A DNA stretch of 45,457 bases from a virus: the IMG/VR virus record IMGVR_UViG_3300048111_000077, positions 1 through 45,457 of that record; one strand, written 5' to 3'. A model generated the notes under the pieces. The model was not told where the DNA came from. It did not search any database and worked only from the letters and a program-made list of their open reading frames with translations. This document shows, one piece after another, positions 34,243 to 43,103 of this stretch; position 1 is the first letter of the stretch; each line of letters starts with the position of its first letter. Position numbers and translations under genes: made by a program.

Positions 34243-35018
34243 TTGGAAGTCATTTCTATCATAAGCGTGTGCGTACTTGTGTTGCGGTATTTGGTTCTCT
34301 GTTCAATGACTTACATGTTTTGAGAACAGATGCTAATGGAAAGGTGTTGTCCCAAGTCAAGGTACCACTATCATATGCGCCAAAGAGATCTTTTCTCGAA
34401 CGCCTAGAAGAGATGTCTAACGGAGAAGAAGCAGAACGAAGAGTTGCGATGAAACTTCCTCGCATGTCGTTTGAGATAACCTCTATAGCATATGACTCTA
34501 CCCGACAACTTCCCAAGGTAAATGGATTTGGCGGTATAGTATCTTCAGATAATAATTCTCAACGAAAAATGTATGTGGGTGTCCCATATAATGTTTCCTT
34601 TTCTTTAGCAGTTTATGCTAAATCTCAAGATGACGCATTACAAGTGGTAGAACAAATTATCCCATACTTCGCACCACAATACACATTGACAGTAAAACCA
34701 TTTGCTGATCAACCAAATATCAAAGAAGATGTTCCGATTGTACTTTCCGGACTAGACTTTCAAGACGACTATGAGGGTGCCTTAGAACAAAGGCGAACCA
34801 TTATATACACCCTGAACTTTGAGATGAAGGTAAACTTCTATGGTCCGGAGTTGACACAGAACATTGTTCGGGAAGTAAGTACGAACATTAATGTTATACA
34901 GAATGACAGTGATGTATTAGGTTCTTTAATAACTACAGCCCCAGACCCTATTGATGTGAGTCCGGATGATGATTACGGTTTCGAAACTACAATAACAGTT
35001 TTTGAACCTGAATCGTAA
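34239..35018 (+). CDS. 15: tail terminator (sheath stabiliser), T4 gp15-like
   Basis: 259 residues, close to T4 gp15 (272). The N terminus (GSHFYHKRVRTCVAVFGSLF, LSYAPKRSFLERLEEM) and central YDSTRQLPKVNGFG, YVGVPYNVSFSLAVYAKSQD match the family. gp15 forms a hexamer that caps tube and sheath and binds gp3 and the neck. The start overlaps gp14 by 4 bp. A 31-bp gap with no obvious promoter separates it from gp16. Confidence 0.85.
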   Translation: MIGSHFYHKRVRTCVAVFGSLFNDLHVLRTDANGKVLSQVKVPLSYAPKRSFLERLEEMSNGEEAERRVAMKLPRMSFEITSIAYDSTRQLPKVNGFGGIVSSDNNSQRKMYVGVPYNVSFSLAVYAKSQDDALQVVEQIIPYFAPQYTLTVKPFADQPNIKEDVPIVLSGLDFQDDYEGALEQRRTIIYTLNFEMKVNFYGPELTQNIVREVSTNINVIQNDSDVLGSLITTAPDPIDVSPDDDYGFETTITVFEPES

Positions 35019-35049
35019 CCCAACTTTATTTAAGACATAGATATACATT

Positions 35050-35430
35050 ATGAGAGACGATAGCAAACCACCTGCTCTTTTTGATGAGGAGCAGAAGAAA
35101 AACTTTGTTCATGAACAAGATTACGAGTATTCTCGTGACACTTACTATGATCTAATTGAGAAGGGTCGTGAATCACTAGAACTCATGATTGAAGTCGCAC
35201 GGGAGAGTGAACACCCTCGTGCTTTTGAGGTTCTATCTGGTATGATCAAAGGCATCGCAGATGTTAATGATAAACTAATGGACCTCAATAAGAAGCAGAA
35301 AGAACTTACCAAAGAAGACAAGCCCGCCGAGTCAACAACCAATAATAATCTATTCGTCGGTTCTACTACAGACCTTCAGCGTATGCTGTTGGGAGATGAG
35401 AAAGTAATTGATCAAGACGAAGATGAATGA
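35050..35430 (+). CDS. 16: small terminase subunit, T4 gp16-like
   Basis: 126 residues (T4 gp16: 164). The helical core DTYYDLIEKGRESLELMIEV, then EHPRAFEVLSGMIKGIADVN and DLNKKQKELTKE, is the small-terminase coiled-coil/oligomerisation region of marine T4-like phages. The acidic C terminus may contact the large subunit. The upstream sequence has no good Shine-Dalgarno motif. It overlaps gp17 by 4 bp (ATGA), the standard terminase arrangement. It recognises DNA ends and stimulates the gp17 ATPase. Confidence 0.85.
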   Translation: MRDDSKPPALFDEEQKKNFVHEQDYEYSRDTYYDLIEKGRESLELMIEVARESEHPRAFEVLSGMIKGIADVNDKLMDLNKKQKELTKEDKPAESTTNNNLFVGSTTDLQRMLLGDEKVIDQDEDE

Positions 35431-37037
35431 GTTCCTACACTAAGAATTCCTATCTAGGTAACCCGCAAGTCAAGCGAGACGGTGTCGCTGAAGAGTGGGA
35501 CAAAAAGAAACTCCGCGAATACCGTAAGTGTATGAGGGAACCAGCATATTTTTGTAAAAAGTATGTTAAGGTCGTGCATCTGGACAAAGGACTTGTCCCG
35601 TTTAAACTATATGATTATCAAGAGAAGATGTTTGATCACTTTAACGATAATCGATTCTCTATTGTCTTGGCGTGCCGCCAGTCGGGTAAATCAATATCCT
35701 CTGTAGGATACCTTCTATGGTATACCTTATTCCATCCTGAAAAGACCATCGCAATCCTTGCAAACAAAGGTGCCACTGCACGTGAGATGTTATCTCGTGT
35801 AACCCTCATGTTAGAGAACCTACCATTCTTCTTGCAGCCAGGATGCAAAGCGCTCAACAAAGGGTCCATTGAATTCTCGAACAACTCTAGAATCATTGCG
35901 TCTGCGACATCTGGATCATCCATTCGTGGTATGTCCGTCAACCTACTATTCTTAGATGAGTTTGCGTTCGTAGAGAATGCCGCTGAGTTCTACACATCTA
36001 CATATCCAGTAATCTCATCTGGTAAAGATACAAAGGTTATCATAACAAGCACTGCGAATGGTATCGGTAATACTTATCAAAAGATATGGGAAGGTGCAGT
36101 ACAAAAGGTCAATGAGTACCAACCATTTCGTGTAGATTGGTGGGATGTGCCTGGTCGTGATGAGAAGTGGAAAGCACAAACAATTGCTAACACATCTCAA
36201 TTACAGTTTGATCAAGAGTTTGGTAATACTTTCTTTGGTACTGGTAATACTCTTATTGAAGGTCAAGTACTTCTAGAATTACGTGCTAGAGAACCTAAAC
36301 GTAGACTAGAAGGTGGAGATTTATTAGTCTATGAAGATGTTATTGAAGAACACCAGTATATCATGACCGTAGATGTTTGTCAAGGGCGTGGTCAGGATTA
36401 TTCTACATTTAATATTATTGATGTTTCAGTGCAACCCTTCAAGCAAGTATGTGTGTATCGTAACAACAAGATATCCCCGATACTATACCCTAACATAATA
36501 TACAAATATGCAAACGCATATAACGAAGCATATGTTGTTATCGAAAATAACGACCAAGGCATGGTTGTATGTGTAGGACTGTACCAAGACCTTGAGTACG
36601 AAAACGTCCACCTAGAGTCTGCCATCAAAGCAAATGCAATTGGTATTCGCATGGATAAGAAGGTGAAGAGAATGGGATGCTCTTCCATCAAGGATATCAT
36701 TGAAAACAACAAGATAGAAATCGTTGATGAAAACACGATTATGGAAATCTCCACATTCACGTCAAAAGGAACTTCATATCAAGCCAGTGATGGTAATCAT
36801 GATGACTTGATGATGAATTTAGTAATGTTTGGATACTTTGTTGGAACACAGTCGTTCGCTGATGAGACAGACGTTAATATTAAACAGATGTTATTTGACC
36901 AGCGAATGAAAGAAATTGAAGATGACCTACCGCCATTCGGTATCATAGATGATGGCAGCGACTATATTCCTGTTGAAGAGAGACATGATCCTTACAGCAT
37001 GGACTGGACGGACTATGAACCAAGCGATATTTGGTAA
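35427..37037 (+). CDS. 17: large terminase subunit (packaging ATPase-nuclease), T4 gp17-like
   Basis: 536 residues (T4: 610). The ATPase domain has Walker A CRQSGKS at 83-89, Walker B LLFLDE at 173-178 and the coupling motif ITSTANG at 206-212. The RNase H-like nuclease begins at VDVCQGRGQD with D316, continues with IENND around 372-376 and HDD at 458-460, matching the acidic triad of T4 gp17. It pumps DNA through gp20 into the prohead and cuts the concatemer. All catalytic residues I can place are present. It is the last gene of its operon. Confidence 0.95.
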   Translation: MSSYTKNSYLGNPQVKRDGVAEEWDKKKLREYRKCMREPAYFCKKYVKVVHLDKGLVPFKLYDYQEKMFDHFNDNRFSIVLACRQSGKSISSVGYLLWYTLFHPEKTIAILANKGATAREMLSRVTLMLENLPFFLQPGCKALNKGSIEFSNNSRIIASATSGSSIRGMSVNLLFLDEFAFVENAAEFYTSTYPVISSGKDTKVIITSTANGIGNTYQKIWEGAVQKVNEYQPFRVDWWDVPGRDEKWKAQTIANTSQLQFDQEFGNTFFGTGNTLIEGQVLLELRAREPKRRLEGGDLLVYEDVIEEHQYIMTVDVCQGRGQDYSTFNIIDVSVQPFKQVCVYRNNKISPILYPNIIYKYANAYNEAYVVIENNDQGMVVCVGLYQDLEYENVHLESAIKANAIGIRMDKKVKRMGCSSIKDIIENNKIEIVDENTIMEISTFTSKGTSYQASDGNHDDLMMNLVMFGYFVGTQSFADETDVNIKQMLFDQRMKEIEDDLPPFGIIDDGSDYIPVEERHDPYSMDWTDYEPSDIW

Positions 37038-37049
37038 ACTTATTAAATG

Positions 37050-37057
37050 TATAAATA
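37050..37057 (+). promoter_or_regulatory. T4-type late promoter TATAAATA (tail sheath)
   Basis: Exact element 67 bp before gp18. It drives gp18-gp19 and probably gp20 and gp67 by read-through. Confidence 0.8.
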
Positions 37058-37124
37058 GATACATTGAACGAAATTTCCGCATTATGCTTAACTTATTATA
37101 CCTTAACTAAAAAAGGACACTATC

Positions 37125-38621
37125 ATGACTCTTAAATTTTCTGAGTCACCAGCACTACAGATTAAAGAAATAGACCTAACAGGAACAGTCCCTGCGGTCA
37201 CTTCTACAACTGGTGCATTAGTAGGTGACTTTAATTGGGGCCCAGTTGGACAGCGAGTATTAGTCGGTAATGAAGCCGAACTTGCTCGAGTCTTTGGCAA
37301 CCCTTCATCAGGAGATGCAAATTCGGCAGATTTTCTGTCCGCATCATATTTCCTAAAATATTCCTCATCCCTTTATGTTGTTCGCGCACATAAGTCAGGA
37401 CAAGCATACGCCAAAGATAGTAGCGACCTCTTTACAGCAAATAACCCAGGCTCACTAGGTAACGAGATTACAGTATCAGTATGTAGTAACGATGAGTGGT
37501 CATCCTGGCCTCACAAAGCCTCTTTCGACTCCGCACCAGATGAAGCTAGCGAAATTCACGTTGCTGTAGTTTTTTCCGGAGAAGTTGTAGAAACATTCGA
37601 CTATCTAAGTCAAACAGCTGGAGACATTGCTAGAGATGGCTCTAATAACTTCGTTATAGACGTAATTAACTCAAGAAGTTCTTGGGTAAGCGTTGCTCCG
37701 TCCGCCACGGGTGTCACCCCTACGGATTACGATCTGGAAGGTGGAGAAGATGCAAGTGATGCTACAGTTGATTATGCTTCTGGATACGATTTATTTAAAA
37801 ATAAAGATGAAGTTCAAGTAGACTTCTTAATCGCACCAGCTGGCAACTCTACAGATAGCATGTTTAATCACTTAGTTGCTATCGCCCAAAACGATAGAAA
37901 GGACTGTGTTGCAGTTGGCTCTCTAGAGAGATCCGACCTAACAAACATCCAGGCATATAGCTCAAATCGAACCCGATCTTCTTATGCTGTTGTAGACGCT
38001 AACCAAATTAGAGTATATGACAAATACCAAGACAAATATGAATGGATTCCTGCCGCATCATCCACAGCTGGTGTAATGGCAGCAACTGACAACGTATCTG
38101 CACCTTGGTTCTCACCAGCAGGTTCGCGTCGAGGACAGTATGTCGCAGTAACTGAATTACTAATAAACCCAGACAAGACCGAACGAGATATCTTATACAA
38201 AGGTGGTGCAAACCCAATCATCTCCAAAGCAGGTCAGGGTATTATGTTGTTCGGTGACAAGACTCACCTATCGCGTCCATCTGCATTTGACCGTATTAAC
38301 GTTCGTCGACTATTCTTAGTAATCGAACGTGCAATCTCTCAAGCAGGTCAAAACGTAATGTTCGAATTCAACGATGAGTTTACTCGCGCAGAATTCGTAA
38401 ACATTGTAGAGCCTTTCCTACGGGAGATACAGGGTCGTCGTGGTATTACAGATTTCCGTCTTGTTTGTGACGAAACAAACAATACACCAGAAGTCATCGA
38501 CCGAAACGAATTTATCGCTTCTTGCTTCATCAAACCAGCACGTTCAATCAACTACGTAACTTTAAACTTTGTAGCTGTTCGAACTGGTGTAGAGTTTGAA
38601 GAAGTAGTCGGCGCAATATAA
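37125..38621 (+). CDS. 18: tail sheath protein, T4 gp18-like
   Basis: 498 residues, AAGGA upstream. The N terminus (SPALQIKEIDLTGTVPAVTS, TGALVGDFNWGPVGQRVLVG) and C-terminal core (FGDKTHLSRPSAFDRINVRR, LFLVIERAI, FIASCFIKPARSINYVTLNF) are characteristic of T4-type sheath proteins. It is clearly shorter than T4 gp18 (659), so an outer domain inserted in T4 is probably missing or reduced. It forms the contractile sheath around the gp19 tube. gp19 follows after 12 bp. Confidence 0.93.
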   Translation: MTLKFSESPALQIKEIDLTGTVPAVTSTTGALVGDFNWGPVGQRVLVGNEAELARVFGNPSSGDANSADFLSASYFLKYSSSLYVVRAHKSGQAYAKDSSDLFTANNPGSLGNEITVSVCSNDEWSSWPHKASFDSAPDEASEIHVAVVFSGEVVETFDYLSQTAGDIARDGSNNFVIDVINSRSSWVSVAPSATGVTPTDYDLEGGEDASDATVDYASGYDLFKNKDEVQVDFLIAPAGNSTDSMFNHLVAIAQNDRKDCVAVGSLERSDLTNIQAYSSNRTRSSYAVVDANQIRVYDKYQDKYEWIPAASSTAGVMAATDNVSAPWFSPAGSRRGQYVAVTELLINPDKTERDILYKGGANPIISKAGQGIMLFGDKTHLSRPSAFDRINVRRLFLVIERAISQAGQNVMFEFNDEFTRAEFVNIVEPFLREIQGRRGITDFRLVCDETNNTPEVIDRNEFIASCFIKPARSINYVTLNFVAVRTGVEFEEVVGAI

Positions 38622-38633
38622 GGGGAAATAATC

Positions 38634-39158
38634 ATGTCATTAAGAGTAGATGATTTCAAAGCAAAACTAAAAGGTGGAGGTGCACGTCCTAACTTATTCC
38701 GTGCAACCGTAAACTTCCCAGCATATGCCGGTGGTGATGTAGAACTAACATCTTTCATGTGTAAAGCTGCACAGTTACCAGCATCTATTATGGCGGTAAT
38801 CGAAGTGCCTTTCCGTGGTCGTCAGTTAAAAATCGCTGGAGACCGTACGTTTGAACCGTGGAACATCACGGTATTAAACGATACTGACTTTACAACACGA
38901 AACGCCATGGAAAAGTGGATGAACGGAATGAATGGTCACAGTGCAAACACTGGTATCACAAATCCTGTCGCTTACCAAGCAGACTTACTTGTCGAGCAGT
39001 TGGACAAAGATGGTTCGGTTCTTAAAACTTATAACTTCCGTGGTTGCTTCCCGACTAACGTCTCAGCAATCGATGTAAGTTATGACACTAACGATGCTAT
39101 CGAAGAGTTTACAGTAGAATTCCAAGTTCAATATTGGGAGTCAGATACCACTAGTTAA
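38634..39158 (+). CDS. 19: tail tube protein, T4 gp19-like
   Basis: 174 residues (T4: 163), GGGGA upstream. Key motifs are LFRATVNFPAY, CKAAQLPASIMAVIEVPFRG, GDRTFEPWNITVLNDTDF and RNAMEKWMNG, the usual gp19 signature, and a C-terminal VEFQVQYWESD strand. It polymerises into the inner tube through which DNA is delivered. The protein at 44872-45336 appears to share this fold. Confidence 0.93.
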   Translation: MSLRVDDFKAKLKGGGARPNLFRATVNFPAYAGGDVELTSFMCKAAQLPASIMAVIEVPFRGRQLKIAGDRTFEPWNITVLNDTDFTTRNAMEKWMNGMNGHSANTGITNPVAYQADLLVEQLDKDGSVLKTYNFRGCFPTNVSAIDVSYDTNDAIEEFTVEFQVQYWESDTTS

Positions 39159-39164
39159 TGGTAT

Positions 39165-39172
39165 TATAAGTA
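39165..39172 (+). promoter_or_regulatory. possible variant late promoter TATAAGTA
   Basis: One mismatch from TATAAATA, 47 bp before the gp20 start and just before a hairpin. Without it, gp20 and gp67 would rely on transcription reading past that hairpin. Confidence 0.3.
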
Positions 39173-39179
39173 TATGAAT

Positions 39180-39203
39180 GGGGGTGGTTCTCTACCCCCT
39201 TTT
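39180..39203 (+). terminator. hairpin terminator between gp19 and gp20
   Basis: GGGGGT (39180-39185) pairs with ACCCCC (39194-39199) and is followed by TTTT. Probably partial, reducing portal expression relative to sheath and tube. Confidence 0.6.
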
Positions 39204-39219
39204 ATTATCAGAGGTTTAT

Positions 39220-40725
39220 ATGGCAGACAATAACGTATTTAAAGCATTTGGATTCGAACTTAAACGAGTTCAGGACAGAAGCATAGAAGGTGATAAGACT
39301 CCGTCTATCGTTCCTAAAGTGGATGAAGATGGTGCTGGATACGTTACTGCATCCGGTTCTTACTTTGGTCAATACGTTGACATGGAAGGTACTGCCGCAA
39401 AAGATAACCAAGAGTTAATCAAGAAATACCGAAACATGGCAGAACACCCAGAGTGTGATGCTGCAATCGAAGACATCATCAACGAAGCAATCGTTTCGTC
39501 CGAACTAGAAAGTTCTATTAGTATCAACCTAGACAAGGTTGAGGCTCCGGATAAAATCAAGAAATCCATCACTGAAGAATTCAACGGGGTTGTTGCCATG
39601 TTGAACTTCGAAGAGTATGGTCACGATATGTTCCGTTCATGGTATGTTGACGGAAGAATATATCACCACCTAGTAGTCAACGAATCTAATCAAAAAGGTG
39701 GTATTGTCGAATGTCGTCCTATTGATTCTACCAAGGTTCGTAAAGTTAAAGAGGTGCAATACAAAAAGGATGCGAAGACAGGCGCAAAGATCGTAGACAA
39801 AACTAACGATTTTTACATCTATCAAGAAAGAGCGGGTGCCAACAACGGCATTAAACTGACTCCGGATTCTGTTTCGTATGTCACTTCAGGTCTCTTAGAT
39901 ACCAGTAAGAAGCGTGTACTGTCCTATCTACAGAAGGCAATGAAACCAGTTAATCAGTTACGTATGATGGAAGACTCTCTTGTCATCTATCGTATGGCAC
40001 GTGCACCTGAACGTCGTATTTTCTATATTGACGTGGGTAACTTACCGAAGGGTAAAGCAGAACAACACCTGAAAGATATCATGTCTCGCTATCGTAATAA
40101 GATTGTCTATGACGCAAACAGCGGTGAGATCAAAGATGACCGCAAACATATGTCTATGTTAGAGGACTTCTGGTTACCACGTCGAGAAGGTGGTCGTGGT
40201 ACAGAGATAAGTACCTTGCCGGGCGGAGAAAACCTAGGACAAATTGACGATATCATTTATTTCCAAAAGAAGTTATATCGCTCATTAAACGTCCCAATGT
40301 CTCGTTTGGAGCAAGAGTCGCAGTTCTCTTTGGGTCGTACTACAGAAATTAATCGTGACGAAGTCAAATTCCAAAAGTTCATTGACCGTCTGCGTAAAAA
40401 GTTTGCCCACCTGTTCATTGGTATCCTGAAGAAACAACTACTTCTTAAAGCTATATGTACAGAACAAGACTGGGATTCATGGAAGAGTCAGATACAGGTT
40501 GACTTCTCTAGAGACAACCACTTCACTGAAATGAAGGACGCTGAACTTCTACGCGAGCGTCTACAAACTATGGACCAAATCTCTAGTTATGTTGGCGAGT
40601 ACTTCTCACGTGAGTGGGTAATGAAGAACGTGATGCTGTTCAACGATGAAGACATAAAAGATATGTCGGACCAAGTTGAATCAGAGAACGCAAAAGGTGA
40701 CGGTGAAGCAGAAGAAGAGTACTAA
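39220..40725 (+). CDS. 20: portal protein, T4 gp20-like
   Basis: 501 residues from ATG 39220, preceded by AGAGG; an in-frame upstream ATG (39178) would place the terminator hairpin inside the gene and is rejected. T4 gp20 is 524 residues. Hallmarks are YRNMAEHPECDAAIEDIINE, SWYVDGRIYHHLVVNE, RMARAPERRIFYIDVGNLPK, FWLPRREGGRGTEISTLPGG and FSLGRTTEINRDEVKFQKFI. It forms the dodecameric portal that nucleates prohead assembly and serves as the packaging channel. The stop overlaps a 33-codon ORF (TAATG). Confidence 0.95.
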   Translation: MADNNVFKAFGFELKRVQDRSIEGDKTPSIVPKVDEDGAGYVTASGSYFGQYVDMEGTAAKDNQELIKKYRNMAEHPECDAAIEDIINEAIVSSELESSISINLDKVEAPDKIKKSITEEFNGVVAMLNFEEYGHDMFRSWYVDGRIYHHLVVNESNQKGGIVECRPIDSTKVRKVKEVQYKKDAKTGAKIVDKTNDFYIYQERAGANNGIKLTPDSVSYVTSGLLDTSKKRVLSYLQKAMKPVNQLRMMEDSLVIYRMARAPERRIFYIDVGNLPKGKAEQHLKDIMSRYRNKIVYDANSGEIKDDRKHMSMLEDFWLPRREGGRGTEISTLPGGENLGQIDDIIYFQKKLYRSLNVPMSRLEQESQFSLGRTTEINRDEVKFQKFIDRLRKKFAHLFIGILKKQLLLKAICTEQDWDSWKSQIQVDFSRDNHFTEMKDAELLRERLQTMDQISSYVGEYFSREWVMKNVMLFNDEDIKDMSDQVESENAKGDGEAEEEY

Positions 40726-40826
40726 TGAGTTACAGAGAGTACGTAGCACAACATAGTGATTTAAACTGGGATGGTCAAGAAGATCGTTTCGATGACTTTG
40801 AAAAAATAGGATTAGATAATGAGTGA
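40725..40826 (+). CDS. 33-aa small ORF between gp20 and gp67
   Basis: The frame starts at an ATG that overlaps the gp20 stop (TAATG) and ends at 40824-40826, overlapping the gp67 start by 8 bp. It fills the gap completely. The peptide (MSYREYVAQHSDLNWDGQED and 13 more) is acidic with aromatic residues. Coupling on both sides argues for real translation. It may be a prohead core peptide or simply a coupling ORF. No function is assigned. Confidence 0.5.
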   Translation: MSYREYVAQHSDLNWDGQEDRFDDFEKIGLDNE

Positions 40827-41121
40827 ATTAGATTTAGCAGTAGAACAAGAAGTTGAAGCAAACCCAACACTAGACTTAGTTAATGCTTTGGGTGTAGCTG
40901 ACTTTAATAATGCAGAGACTTTGTTTAAAGACATTTTAGCTTCAAAAGTACAAGATACTTTAGACGCAGAGAAAGTCGCTGTCGCCGATCAAATGTTCAA
41001 TGGAATAGAACCAGAACAGTTAGAATTGAGTGACGAAGAAGTCGATGCTGCGTTCGATACCGCCTTAGAAGCGGAGTTGGGGCAGGAAGAGGATTATACA
41101 GAAAGCGAAGAAAGCGAATAA
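40819..41121 (+). CDS. 67: prohead core protein, gp67-like
   Basis: 100 residues (T4 gp67: 80). FKDILASKVQDTLDAEKVAV followed by ADQMFNGIEPEQ resembles the central segment of T4 gp67, and as in T4 the C terminus is strongly acidic (GQEEDYTESEESE). It sits between gp20 and gp21, the gp67 position in T4. gp67 is a minor internal core protein needed for prohead form and is degraded by gp21. The name rests on position, acidity and the short motif. Confidence 0.7.
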   Translation: MSELDLAVEQEVEANPTLDLVNALGVADFNNAETLFKDILASKVQDTLDAEKVAVADQMFNGIEPEQLELSDEEVDAAFDTALEAELGQEEDYTESEESE

Positions 41122-41129
41122 CTTTTCGT

Positions 41130-41153
41130 TATAAATACTTTTTTGTATAAATA
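41130..41153 (+). promoter_or_regulatory. tandem T4-type late promoters (head operon)
   Basis: Exact TATAAATA at 41130-41137 and 41146-41153, 16 bp apart, 20 bp before the gp68-like start. They should drive the protease, scaffold and major capsid genes, for which no nearer promoter is visible. Confidence 0.8.
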
Positions 41154-41173
41154 CTCCTAAACGAGGACTAATT

Positions 41174-41371
41174 GTGAAAACATTTAAAAATTTACGGGAA
41201 GCTAAAGACAAGGTTGTCTTCAATAAAAAGATGTCCAAGTATCCTGTCGTTATCACAAAGACTAGTAAAGGATTTCATCTTTCTATAGATGGAGATTCTG
41301 TTGATACATTCAAGTCGCAGAAAGAAGCGGAATCAACCGCGAAGCAAGTCCTCAAAGACTTAGGTAAGTAA
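41174..41371 (+). CDS. 68: prohead core protein, gp68-like (GTG start)
   Basis: 65 residues starting at GTG 41174 with ACGAGG 7 bp upstream. The sequence MKTFKNLREAKDKVV then YPVVITKTSKGFHLSIDGD and KSQKEAESTAKQVLKDLG is basic and small. T4 gp68 is 141 residues, so this is only a positional and partial match. The gene lies between gp67 and gp21 as in T4, one base before the gp21 start. A minor core role is likely; confidence in the name is moderate. Confidence 0.55.
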   Translation: MKTFKNLREAKDKVVFNKKMSKYPVVITKTSKGFHLSIDGDSVDTFKSQKEAESTAKQVLKDLGK

Positions 41372-41372
41372 A

Positions 41373-42032
41373 ATGAAACTTATTAGCGAATACGTAGAAA
41401 ACGACGTTCAGTGTATCGTCGAAGCTAAAGAGAATGGTGAGAAAAATTTCGTCATTGAAGGTGTATTTGCGCAAGCAGACAAAAAGAATCGTAACGGACG
41501 TATTTACCCAAAGGCCATTATGGAAAATGCGGTAAATAAATACGTTGAAGACCAAGTCAGCAAGAAACGCGCCGTAGGTGAATTGAATCACCCAGAAGGG
41601 CCGACTGTTAACTTGGACAAGGTTTCGCACCTCATCACAGACCTTAAACTAGAAGGTACGGATGTGGTCGGAAAGGCACAAATATTAGACACTCCTATGG
41701 GTAAGATCGTAAAAGGTCTCTTAGAAGGTGGTGTCCAATTAGGCGTGTCAACTCGTGGTATGGGAAGTCTTGAGAGCAAAAATGGCGTCATGTACGTCAA
41801 AGAAGACTTTATTCTTAATACTGTAGATATTGTACAGGATCCAAGTGCGCCTGAAGCTTTCGTTAATGGGATTATGGAAGGTGTCGACTGGGTATGGAAT
41901 AACGGAATTCTGCAACCTCAAGTCATTGAAGAGATAGAGACTGAAATCAAGCAAGCACCGATTGCACATCGTCCAGAAGTGCAAATACGTGAGTTCAAGA
42001 ATTTCCTCTCGTTAATCAAATCTAAACTATAA
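41373..42032 (+). CDS. 21: prohead protease, T4 gp21-like
   Basis: 219 residues (T4: 212). The U9/S77-like serine protease motifs are NRNGRIYPKAIMENAV at 39-54, ELNHPEG with catalytic H73, and GVSTRGMGSL with catalytic S126. DIVQDPSAPEAFVNG at 152-166 completes the active-site region. It cleaves core and capsid proteins after Glu in [IL]-x-E sites during maturation, and itself. The gp23-like protein here has such a site. Confidence 0.93.
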   Translation: MKLISEYVENDVQCIVEAKENGEKNFVIEGVFAQADKKNRNGRIYPKAIMENAVNKYVEDQVSKKRAVGELNHPEGPTVNLDKVSHLITDLKLEGTDVVGKAQILDTPMGKIVKGLLEGGVQLGVSTRGMGSLESKNGVMYVKEDFILNTVDIVQDPSAPEAFVNGIMEGVDWVWNNGILQPQVIEEIETEIKQAPIAHRPEVQIREFKNFLSLIKSKL

Positions 42033-42042
42033 GGAGTCATCT

Positions 42043-43092
42043 ATGACTGATCTTAATCAAGAAGTCGAAGTTGAAATCCGCGATACAGATGTTGAAACTA
42101 ACGAAATCGTGGAGGAAACTCTCGAAGAAGCACAAGCCCCTAAAGCTAGCGCTGTGAAGACCGACGCTCAAGCAGTATCAGAGCCAGAGTCTATTGCATC
42201 TGTAGACAAAGCGGCAAACGCAACTTCTAAGGCTTCATTACCAAAAACTAAGGCAGGTATGATCAATGCAATGTACCAGTCCTTAAATAAAATGAAAAAA
42301 GGCGACCTACAAGCTGCCTATTCTAAAATGATGGAAGGTACTGACCTAGAAGACGTTATTGCAGAAGAGACAGACACACAGTCTGAACTTGCAGCAATCG
42401 TTGACGGTGAAGCAACTCTATCAGAAGAGTTCAAGGAAAAGACATCCGTAATTTTTGAAGCAGCTGTTAAAACAAAGTTGTCCGAAGAAGTTACACGTCT
42501 TGAAGAGCAATATGCTGAAGAACTTGCTGAAGAAGTCGAAACGATTAAAACTGACCTAGTCGGTAAAGTCGATTCTTACCTTAACTATGTAGTTGAATCT
42601 TGGATGGAAGAGAACAAGTTAGCAATTCAAAACGGTCTACGTACCGAAATTGCTGAAGGGTTCATGGACAAGATGAAGGACCTATTCGTAGAGTCTTACA
42701 TCGAAGTACCAGAGTCTAAGGTAGACCTAGTTGACGAACTTGCAGGCCAAGTGGAAGATTTAGAAGAGAAGCTAAACTCTACTACTGGTGATGCAATTTC
42801 ACTTGCTGAGGAACTTGAAACTTATAAGCGTGAGTCAATCATCGCTGAAGCAACTCGTGAACTGGCAGACACCCAAGCGGAAAAGTTAAAAGGACTATTA
42901 GAATCAGTTGATTTTGAAAGTGAAGAGACATTCACTGCAAAAGTAAACACTGTCAAAGAGTCATACTTTTCAAAAGAAATCCCAGAGCAAATCGAAGAAT
43001 CAGTAGTCGCAGATGACGCTGAAGAAGAATTTGAAGTATCTCCATCTATGGAAGGTTACATCACTGCTCTAAGAAAAACCTCTAAGAAATAA
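42043..43092 (+). CDS. 22: prohead scaffolding protein, T4 gp22-like
   Basis: 349 residues (T4: 269), AAGGAG upstream. It is acidic and helical: GMINAMYQSLNKMKKGDLQA, LEEQYAEELAEEVETIKTDL, DSYLNYVVESWMEENKLAIQ and LVDELAGQVEDLEEKLNSTT are the family signature, the last a coiled coil. It forms the internal core that shapes the prohead and is cleaved to peptides by gp21. The N-terminal ~80 residues are low-complexity and variable. It lies directly before gp23 (11 bp). Confidence 0.9.
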   Translation: MTDLNQEVEVEIRDTDVETNEIVEETLEEAQAPKASAVKTDAQAVSEPESIASVDKAANATSKASLPKTKAGMINAMYQSLNKMKKGDLQAAYSKMMEGTDLEDVIAEETDTQSELAAIVDGEATLSEEFKEKTSVIFEAAVKTKLSEEVTRLEEQYAEELAEEVETIKTDLVGKVDSYLNYVVESWMEENKLAIQNGLRTEIAEGFMDKMKDLFVESYIEVPESKVDLVDELAGQVEDLEEKLNSTTGDAISLAEELETYKRESIIAEATRELADTQAEKLKGLLESVDFESEETFTAKVNTVKESYFSKEIPEQIEESVVADDAEEEFEVSPSMEGYITALRKTSKK

Positions 43093-43103
43093 GGAATCTA
43101 ACA

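Noticed and set aside
39178-39219. Upstream start for gp20 (MGVVLYPLLL...)
   Set aside because: This segment is the terminator hairpin with its T run; the ATG at 39220 has AGAGG upstream and begins the family-typical sequence.
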